DNA of 64,000 nucleotides. Source: Chrysoperla carnea (Eukaryota > Arthropoda > Insecta > Neuroptera > Chrysopidae). Below are positions 11,795-21,000 of the stretch, piece by piece. The notes under the pieces were generated by a model, which ran no database searches, was not told where the DNA came from, and was given only the letters and a program-made list of their open reading frames with translations. A program made the position numbers and the translations under genes. The first letter of the stretch is position 1. The number at the start of each line of letters is the position of its first letter. Where the stretch lies: NCBI RefSeq assembly GCF_905475395.1, contig NC_058341.1, positions 33,743,501 through 33,807,500 of the forward strand, read 5' to 3'.

Positions 11795-12360
11795 GGGTGG
11801 TGCGAAATTATGACCCACAATATAAAATGATTTATTCATAAGATCGGCACCTTAATGAAACAATTCCAAAAAAAGATGTGAAACACGCATAATATTTTAA
11901 AACTGCAAAATTCGTTGGGTTTTCAGTGACTGTTTATGATAGTATCTGATGGATGCGCATCATTTGTACCACGCTAGGGCCGCCAGTGGATAAACAGAGT
12001 AGTTAATTTATTTATATCGTGATTATATATTTAATTTATTATACGAAAATAAATACTTTAAAAAATTTAAAGAGAGTATATTTTTTTAGTGCTATAGCTA
12101 TTGTGTTTTTTGAATTTGTTCGCTGCGAGATAAAATGTATTTGCAAAGCCCTTGGGTAATCAAAATTTAATAAGTTTGCTATTAGAATTGCACTTAAATC
12201 TTTGAAATTTGTTAGTCTTTTGAGCAGTGTTGGCAGCCTGGCAAGATATGACCGTAAACTTAGAGTAAATTTTACAAAATTATCGTACAAAATTAAAATC
12301 TTGAATTTTTCGGTTGAAAAAGATATTAACTTCCATATATTTTTTATATTATTATTAATA

Positions 12361-12555
12361 ACCCGGTGGTTCTGTGGATGTAGCACTTGCTGATAATGTC
12401 AAGGTACGCTGGTTCGTATCCTGGTGTGTTTAACATTTTTACTTTTAAATTAAATGAATTTTTTCTGGTATTAAAAATTTTACTCTTCTTTTGTAGTTTA
12501 ATTTATCTATTTAAACCGCCCTCTTGCTATAAATAACTCCAGTTATACGTGCCAT
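12361..12555 (+). repeat. tRNA-derived SINE-like element, copy 2
   Basis: The head has GTGGATGTAGCAC (A-box-like) and GGTTCGTATCC (B-box-like). The body ends with CCGCCCTCTTGCTATAAATA and AACTCCAGTTATA, matching the element at 6659..6850. The head is decayed and cannot form normal tRNA stems. Confidence 0.6.
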
Positions 12556-13107
12556 AAAGGTAAGTATAATAATTGATTAATAATAATTAAACCAGAAAAA
12601 TTGATAAAAATGATATTTTGTTTTAAATATTTGTACATTTTTATTTATATTTGTACCTAAAATAAATATGAATTAATAATGGTTTTAATACAGTATAAAA
12701 TCATTTTTCGAGGTAACGTTTTCATTTTTTCTAAATTTTCAACCATTTTAACATTGAATTTTTTTTATCAGTTCTTTGTTAAGTTTTATTTTGGATAAAA
12801 GTGAAATTAATTATATGGAATTATGTGCAAGTAATTCGTAAATAGTTTTTATGTATTTTGATTTCATTTAAATAAAGTTGAAAACTCAAACCCTGTTTTT
12901 ATTTTATTTTTCCCCATCTCTCTGTAGCTATACAATATTATTTCAGTTAAAAATAGGTAAGTATTTCGAACTTCACGATAGGTAAGTATTTCAAACTTCG
13001 TTTCCCATTTTTTTTTGTAATAATACTACCGAAAATGAGTTTTACTTTTTGTTATAATTTAAGAAAGTCGAAAATATTAATATAATTATTTATTAATACG
13101 AATAACA

Positions 13108-13179
13108 GAGCCCTAATGGTATAGTGGTTAGCGTATCTGACTTCGAATAAATAATCCCTTGGTTCGAAACTAGGTAAGG
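13108..13179 (+). repeat. tRNA-Arg-like SINE head, copy 2
   Basis: Same decayed tRNA-like sequence as at 8899..8972, with a B-box-like GGTTCGAAACTAGG and a TGACTTCGAAT loop region. Not a functional tRNA. Confidence 0.6.
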
Positions 13180-13283
13180 ACATATATTAAAAAAATTTTT
13201 ATTTTCATTTTTTTTCAAATTTCCACCACAGCATGTTTGCCTAGTAAATGATGAAAAAATTAGTTTTTTTTCGTTCAAAAACT

Positions 13284-13557
13284 TCAATTTTTTTCACATT
13301 TCTACTAGGAGAACATCAAGGACGGACGGAATAAGTAGTACCTGATAGCAAGGTAATTGTTGTCACCTCGTAAGTCAGAAAGTTAGTGGTCTGCTCACCC
13401 GTGTTTGGTGAGTGTGACCTCTAGTGGGCAGACCAATAACTTTCTGCCAAAATAAAATTTTAGACTTTCGGGGTGAAAACACTTACTCACTTTTCTCCTT
13501 ATCAGGAACTACTAATTCCCACTTATGTTCTCCTAGTACAAATGTTGAAAAAATTGA
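13284..13557. repeat. Foldback MITE, family D copy 2
   Basis: Same terminal inverted repeats around CTACTAGGAGAACAT and ATGTTCTCCTAGTACAAA, and the same inner palindrome around AGAAAGTTAGTGGTCTGC, as the copy at 9074..9347. Confidence 0.75.
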
Positions 13558-13592
13558 AAATTTTTTCGAAATTATATTATTTTTTGATTATA

Positions 13593-13808
13593 AAATTAAA
13601 CTGACCAAATTATTTTATTAGCTGACCAATTATCAGCGAATGCTTCCCGATCGCGCATAGGTGGAGTTTTTTCAATCTTTAATAAAAAATTTTCTGATGC
13701 TGACCAATTAATGAGACCAACTGACTTTTTATGACCAATTTCTGACCTTTCAGATGGTATAATTGGTCAATCGAAATTCCGCACATGAGGTGCTAAGATC
13801 GCGGAGCT
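13593..13808. repeat. Right arm of distant inverted repeat
   Basis: Reverse complement of 7230..7496. It reads AAATTAAACTGACCA at its left end and ends GCTAAGATCGCGGAGCT. It contains the same GACCAATTATCAGCGAATGC and GATCGCGCATAGGTGG words in opposite orientation. Confidence 0.75.
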
Positions 13809-14664
13809 TCTTGTTTTAATGAAATTTTATAAGATTTTGTAAAAGGAGAACATGTTACTTCACAAAAAAAAAAACTAATTATGTTAGTTCCACTTTCCTA
13901 CTTATGTCATAAATCACTCTTCTGTCAGAGAGGGAGAGAGAGAGGGTGGGAATTAAAATAAAATAAAATATACCCCCTCTCTTACTTATTTGTCTCTTTT
14001 GTTTCTAAAAATAATTATCTAAAAAAAACGACTTTATCTTGGCATAATAATGTTATTATCATTAATCGGTGCAATGCTTGTATACGAACCGAGGTACTCT
14101 GTAATCGGAGGCGGCTGGACTAGCCACTACTCCACCTTTGACATATTATATTTATCAATAATGTACATACCTTTAACTCACCTTTTTTTCAATAAACTTG
14201 TTTTCTTAAACTTAGCATTTATTTTAGTATTTATTATTTCGTTTTTTGCCCCAATTTCCTAGATCAGTCTTTTGTATTTTATAAATACGTATTTCGACTT
14301 CCAAGTAGTCATCATCAGTATGAATTAGCTAATTGTAATTACTCTTATTATGTTTGTTACTCGTTGCTAATTTGGTAGCAAACTGCACCAAAGTCAGCCA
14401 GAGATGGCTATAGATATCGAAAATCTATTAAAAAAAATGCTTAAAATTTTTCGCATTTTTAATTTTTAATTTTGTATTTGTATTCCTGATATGTTGAACT
14501 ATGAGATTAAAAATTAGATTTTTGATTTAGAGCTTTATTTATAATATTCATAGTACAAATTTTTAAATTTATAAAAACACAAGATTTAAGATTTTTGATT
14601 CATTTCAACAAAAAATTTAAGATTTTTTATTTATTTCAACAAACAATTAGTAATGTTAAATGTG

Positions 14665-15797
14665 CTATTTGGTTAAAAAAGAAAATATTTTTTCGAAAAT
14701 TCCTTGGTACCCAACTTCTTCTTCGTCATAATCACTTTCGATAGAATTGGCAAGATTCTCTCCAACATTTTCATGCCCACAACTCATGACATTGTTATTT
14801 CCATTTCCACTCGATATTTCGACACTGCTACTACTTCTGTGTAAGCTTGGTGTGGCGCTACGAAGTTCTGGAGTTGAAGCAGAACTTCCAATTTGTATGT
14901 GTGAACTATCTCTGCGATTTGTAAACTTTTTACATTTACATTCTACATCAGGCTCTTGAACTGTTCTATTACGTTTTAGACTTGTTGACGGCCGTGATTG
15001 GTTTTGAAATAGAAGAGAATTAGCTCTGTCTGAAATACTAACCAAGTCCGGTGTCTTGAAATGCCCTGTAGAAGTTTTTTTATCTGAATAGTAGCTGCAT
15101 TTTGATTTATCCCTTTTATCCAAATATTTATTAAAATTGTCATTTGTTACTGACTTAACACTAGTTAAGTCAACACTTTCATTAACAGCCACGTTTGCAG
15201 ATTGTCTTGGAACTTCAATACTTTTACGATGATGATCGCACTTTCGTTTACGTCTACAGTCTTTGCGAAGTCTTTTCACAGTTTTCTTTAGTTTTTCTTT
15301 TGATTTTTGTGAAAACCTAGGATTCTTTATTTCTTCTTCGACAATATTTTCATTGGGATACTCATTATTAACATTTTCTGAATTGAGGATATCTAAGTCA
15401 GATCTAAAGCTAATTTGATTTGATGAGCTTGTTCTAGGAATACTATCGTGGACAAGTGTACGATTATCTTGATTTTTTCGAAATCTTTTCACTAAATTAT
15501 TCCGATTTTGACAAGTCACTGGCCTAGGTCGTTTAGTACATGAATGAATTGGTCTTACTATATTGTTATATGTCTTGCCAACACCATCATGCATAAGTCG
15601 TGCCATTTCTTTTTGACATTGTTTTTCTACGACAGTACCTCTTTGTTTCGATAGTGCACATAAAGTTGAATGCTCTTGATCATTTTCTGGAGGTTGACAT
15701 GTGCTACATGGAGTTTTTTTTTTACAATTTTTTTGGTTTTCGTTACAATATGAATAAATTTAACATGTTTTGTAGTGATAACAGTTTCTTCCTCCAT
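14665..15797 (-). CDS. Unrecognised basic, low-complexity protein with probable A10 frameshift
   Basis: An open frame of 313 residues runs from an internal Met (ATG at 15606) to TAA at 14665. In the same frame it stays open further upstream, through a Cys-rich stretch with CSTC, to about 15770. An in-context ATG at 15797 opens the neighbouring frame (MEEETVITTK..). The two frames meet at a run of ten A near 15712..15721, where one extra A would join them. The protein is Ser/Lys/Arg-rich: a lysine/arginine-rich segment (KLKKTVKRLRKDCRRKRKC), a short CKCKK motif, a Ser-rich region (SATPSLHRSSSSVEISSG), an acidic SDYDEEEVG near the end and a hydrophobic IFEKIFSFLTK tail. No domain is recognised. 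The slip may be an assembly error, a real mutation, or irrelevant if translation starts at 15606. Confidence 0.55.
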
Positions 15798-17042
15798 TTC
15801 TTACTCTTGATTTTGTTGATATTAATAATTTTAAAGTAATTTATATTTCAAGAATTCCAACATTTTAGATTTCATTTATAATTAAAATAATTTGTATTGA
15901 CAAAAAACCCTTAGTAATTAAAAAACAAATAATTTTTTATTCCCCGTTCATGGTAATGTATCTATGAACAAAGCCATCTAATTTTGTAAATGCAAGTGTG
16001 TCGTCAATTTTTCGGTATTCCAATTTGGTCGAAAGTTTTCAGTCGCTTTCAATATGTGTTATTTGATTCGAATCTTAGATACTTCTAGGTTATTGGCGGC
16101 ATTGTTCTTCTAGACTCACGACAAGAAGATTACATTGCCGTCGAGACTTTGTATATATGTGGTTTTATGTCCTCCTGGACACCTTCTTAAAAAGAAAATT
16201 CTCGGTAGTTGGGTGAATTATTTCATAGAGTCCGGAAAATGATTATACCTGCAAACTTGATCGGTATCCGTGTTGTTTTTCCGGCATTAAATAAAACGGG
16301 CTGTCCATTAACCGACAATCAGAAAATTGAAATTTTTTGTCCGCGGTCAAAGTATATCCCATTCGGTAAAAGGATTTATAATTCGATGATATTCCTGTTA
16401 GAATATTAAACAGGTAGTGGACCGCTTTTTCAGTAGTTCCAAAACCAGGGTAAGTGCCATGTTATAGTGAGCCATCAGGAATGATTGTATTTATGTTTGT
16501 AAAAAATATGTGCCATGGTTCCGTATGACCGCAAGAGAAGGTCAAGAAATTTTGTATTGCAAAATTCACAACACTTACTTGGTCCATATGTTATAGTGAT
16601 CAAACATATGCAAAATTGTAGAGTTCAAGTTTTATTCAAAGGAAAAAATGATTGTCTGAATAAAAAATGATCCAATTTGAGGCAATCTCAAAGTAGAAGA
16701 ATAAATAATAAAAAAAAAAACCCGACTGTGTGATGGGCCCCGACTGTTAAAGTAGCTATATAAACTATTGGACTTGTTTCTTTCTTTTCAGATTTTAACA
16801 CAGTCGTATTTTTTATTTTTTTAAATTATTTTATTTTTTATTTTTTATTTTCAAATTTTTTATGTAAATTCGATAGCTATTTATTAACTCTGTTATGTAA
16901 TTGTTCTGTTGAGATTATAAAACAATATATTTCATATTTTTAAATAAAATTTTCACATTTTTTCGTTTACGACAATTTACGTACACAAAATATAATAAAT
17001 TTCAACATAAAAACCAATCAAAACAAAAAACTAAGAGAAAAA
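15798..17042. other. Non-coding stretch between two unrecognised minus-strand ORFs
   Basis: No supported gene. Near 16722..16818 there is a short element with imperfect inverted ends (ACCCGACTGTGT at the left, ACACAGTCGTAT at the right) and A/T-rich flanks, which may be a small MITE remnant. The rest shows no structure I can name. Confidence 0.45.
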
Positions 17043-17572
17043 CTACAATATATTCAAATGCTGATAATTCTGGTCATTTTTCTCATCAATTAATTTGCCG
17101 TCATCACAACAACAATAAAAATCATCATTTTCACTATCTTGGTCTTGACTATTTTCATCACAAGCGCAATACTCAATACCATCATCATTGGGATCATCGT
17201 AATTACTTCCGTCATCGGCGTTATCGCAATTACAGTAGTGCGTAGATGGTGCTTTTTCACATTCTTTATATTGACCTTTTTCATCCGTGCTATACGATGC
17301 TATTGTGTTAAAATTACATGCTTGGCGGACCGCTTTTTCATATTCTAACAAATCTTTTAATCGGCGGCGGTAAAAGAATGCTTTTTGATTGCTTGTTAAA
17401 CTTACATTAGACATGTTAGATAATTGAAGGATGGCACAGTCTGTAGGAGGAGATATTTTAAACTGTTGTTGTTTATTCGTACGTTTTCTATGCTTTCGAC
17501 GATCATTACTTCCTGATTTTTTAGCTTTATTACGATCTGAATTTACTCCTAATTTTGAGAATCTTGGAGGCA
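17043..17572 (-). CDS. Unrecognised protein with basic N-terminus and acidic Cys-rich C-terminus
   Basis: Open frame to TAG at 17043. I prefer the Met at 17572 (MPPRFSKLG), because the ORF upstream of it reads like AT-rich non-coding sequence; an upstream Met at 17666 is possible. The protein is about 176 residues: a basic N-terminus (KKSGSNDRRKHRKRTNKQQQ), a central helix-like AFFYRRRLKDLLEYEKAVRQ, then an Asp/Asn-rich tail with paired cysteines (HYCNCDNADDG, YCACDENSQDQD, FYCCCDDGK). The regular spacing of Cys pairs within an acidic tail suggests metal binding or disulfides, but this is inference. I do not recognise the family. It lies 0.5 kb beyond the 3' end of prominin on the same strand. 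Confidence 0.5.
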
Positions 17573-17824
17573 TCTTTGATCTCCCACCCACTTCATTTAG
17601 AATTATTACAAAATAAATTTTATATTTCCCAAAAATAAGGTTAAATAAGCCCCCATTAATTGTCAATAATTTCTGTTTGAAATTTTGTTACTGTAGTTAC
17701 ATTAAAAACAATTTTAAAAAATCGGTTTAAAAATGAAGTATTGTTTGATTTTACATTCTACCATCCTGAATTATTGATCCTGAAAAATTAGAAATTATAA
17801 TAAAGTTACGTTGTAAAGTGAAAA

Positions 17825-18044
17825 ACCGTTAATGTGCAAATATTATGCATATCTTTAGTACATTTCCTGATATATTTTTTTGCGAAATCTTTTCGAGGCT
17901 ATTCTTGGCAACCTCATTTTGTAGAACTTTTGTTGGAAACATTACATACGTTAAAGTATTGGACTAGATTGGAAAGTCTATCGAACTTATCGAAGATCTT
18001 TTATTTCATAAACAAGCAAATGTAAGTTTTTGCACATTAACGGT
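17825..18044. repeat. Short element with perfect 16-bp inverted ends
   Basis: ACCGTTAATGTGCAAA at 17825..17840 is the exact reverse complement of TTTGCACATTAACGGT at 18029..18044. The 220 bp between them contain a plus-strand open frame of about 55 residues that starts after a CTTTAG acceptor-like site and ends at a GTAAGT donor. It may be a MITE, or an exon-like piece carried in one. Confidence 0.6.
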
Positions 18045-18061
18045 AACATAATTTATTTCTC

Positions 18062-21000
18062 TTACTCAGATTCGGGAGTTTGCCAAGTATTTGATATTGT
18101 ATCAATAGGTGCTTCACACAGAGTCCTAAAAAATTTTCACAGAATAATAAATATTTGAGAGGAAATATTGTGACTATGTCAAGGCTGTCGCCAGTAAGAG
18201 GGGCAGGAGAGGGCAGAAAAGTGTATTGAGTGTATACGCAAAAGCAAAAAGTAGCAATTGATCTTTCGGGCGGTCATTATTAATCGGACCTTCAAAATCT
18301 GGCATTTGGTGTATATCTTCGAGTATTTAGTGTAAACTTGAGTCCCTTTGAGGGGCAGTTTCTGAGATATCGATAAAAATCCAATAGAAGGATAAGATTT
18401 CACAGTAATTTAGTTTATACCTCAGTAACTTGTCATTCATTCTATCGCAAAATTCAATCAGGTATACTTTATTTTTTTTTTCAAGCAAGCAAAAGGTTTA
18501 GTGTCAGCAGACAAAAAAACAAACTATAAAGTAAGGGGATGAGAATATAAAATTATTAATAACTCAAAAGTGCTCATAGAAGATTCTAAATTCACTTACA
18601 TATGAGAATCGGTATGTTCCAAACTTTTCACAATTCTTTTGTAGCATTTACTTAGTTTGATTGATAATGGCGAAATGATCATTATAATTATTAGGCACCA
18701 TAAAGAAAAAAACCAGTATCCATTCTAAAATGAAAATAAAAATATTTTTTAAGCAACGGGCACCTTAAAATGACCCGTTTAATACTTTTCAAATTTTTTT
18801 TTGTGAATCGTTAATATCGATCGATTTACGATCAGTTCACAGCATTTATCTAAAATTTACTATTTAATTTTATAAAAATACGACTAACTAATAAGTGCGC
18901 AGTATCTTTAGGAGTCTAAGTAGACTTTGTAATTAAATCTGTTGACTTGCTACAATATTTTGATAAACTACATGCCTTACCAATGGATCCATGATATGTT
19001 TGCATAAGTAAATTCTGGCAGAATCGAATATATTCCAAAGTGATAAACAACCGCCTAGATTATAGTTTAATTCACTTAAAACATTCTTTCTATATTGATC
19101 AAGATAACTTATTAATCGATTTGTAAATCCTCTGGTTCTCTGAAATGACGAAGAGTCTAAATTATATTAATTCTTAATATACTAATCTAGAGGGACGGAA
19201 GTAAATGATGAAAAATGTAGGAATTTGCATTTCGAGTGGTATTATATAGCCGTATGAAAGCGGAAAGAAATCTGTGAAAAGAATATTGGAAAAAATACCA
19301 TAATTGAGCTAACTGCATAGGTTTTTTGCAGGCAAATGCAATTTTATGTCCGGTTCAAAGACAATTGTAATAGAAAGCTTGAATTCAAACCAGCAAATGT
19401 TTCTATTGGTTAATAAACAATAAATTGTTAAATAAATGGAACGGTCAATACAAAAGTTGACTTAAAAATTAATGAATAGGCAACTTTTATTACGTATAAG
19501 TTATATATGTATAATAGTTACTCGATTATATGACAAACAGTCACATATATGTAATACAAATTGCCTATTTATTAATTTTAAAGTCAACTTTTCCATTGAC
19601 CGTTCTATTTAAGGTAGTCCTTTCTTTCACGCTGGAAGTTAAATGTGCATTTTTTAAAAAATGCAAAAAATAGGAAAAATTAATAGTGACAAAGATTCCG
19701 CGATTGAAACATAATGACAGCAACGATATTCCGATTGCAAAGTTATCGTCTATTATTGTAAAAATAATATGGTATTGAAGTAATAGTATAAACAAATTCA
19801 ATATATGAATTTGTTTCGTATTTTTATGAATTATGAAACTTTTTTCACACTTAGTTTTGTAAATATATCTCGAAAACAGCGTATTGTCGGGCTTATCTAG
19901 ACGTGGCTTTCACTGTTTACTTTGTGACACTCATTTAAAATTATAGTACAGTACATTTCATAAGGGACCGTTACATTAGGATAGGATACCTTACTATCAA
20001 AAATAAAAGTAAGAAGTGGAATACGTTCCCTATAAAAAAATTCTCAAATTCTAAAATTTATAATTATGTACTTAAAATAGTTTCCTATACCTGTTCAGAA
20101 ATAATTGCTCCTCGATTTTGTATATAATATTGTATCGTTTTTAAATGTGCCAAACTTTGATTCGCTTGAATTTGTATTGGCAGTATTTGTATTTCCATCG
20201 CAGTTAAAATATATACAATAGTTTCACGATGTTTTTGTAAAGGCTGAACGTGTGTACCAATAAATTTCTGCGTACGTTTCGATAATGTTTCTATTCGTGA
20301 TATTGTCATAAAATCTGTAATTCGTGTAGCAACACCATCTAATTGATTCGTAAAAGAATTTAAATCTTTGCCAATGATTGGGGTTGATAATTGTCGTCGA
20401 TATTCTGTAAAATTGATTTGTGTTGCATGAATTAATTCTTGTAGGTATTGTTGTAGGTCAGGTGTTAATAATTGAACATTTTTGATATTTAATTGAATTT
20501 TATTAAATTCTTCATAAAGTTCCATCCACGAATGATGATTTATTAATGATTCGTAATCGTAAATACGATTTAATTGAAATGTTGGATATAATGCTTGATT
20601 ATCTCGACATTTTCTATAAATCAGAAAAAATCTAATCTATACAATCAGTAACCAAGGAGGAAATGTTAAGCTTGATAATGGAAAGAAGGTTGGCTCACCC
20701 CTGGAAAATTCACCTTGTTATTTTATTTCTTGCCCAAGTCTCATCTTAATCTTATTAATCAAGCCTGAGTTGTTAATTCTTGGCCAAGGTTAATAAATCA
20801 ATATTTGGTGTGCAAAGCTTGGTCCAAGTCATGGTCAGGGGTCAATGAACCTTTGTTATTATTTCATATTTATTGGTTTTTGTTGTTATGTTTTTCTTTT
20901 GCTGTAGTAGAGAAAATAGCTTTGATAGTAAAGGCCTCTCGTTTACAACAAACACTAGACCTGGTTCAAATCCCGGAAATAGATTAGCACGCGCAAGCTC

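Larger units (their letters stand above)
12802..13596. repeat. ~800 bp direct repeat, copy 2
   Basis: Same orientation as 8579..9387 and near-identical along its length, including the tRNA-Arg-like segment (13108..13179) and foldback MITE D (13284..13557). It runs straight into the inverted-repeat arm at 13593, unlike copy 1, which runs into the tandem MITE array. Confidence 0.8.
11795..14664. other. Repeat-dense non-coding block right of the carotenoid oxygenase exons
   Basis: No supported coding sequence. It holds the second SINE-like copy (12361), the second ~800 bp direct repeat (12802), the right inverted-repeat arm (13593), a purine-rich GAGAGAG tract near 13928, and a hammerhead-like motif on the minus strand near 14300. 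Confidence 0.6.

Noticed and set aside
14050-14262. 70-residue hydrophobic plus-strand open frame
   Set aside because: Hydrophobicity comes from T-rich sequence; it may be part of a repeat and has no family match.
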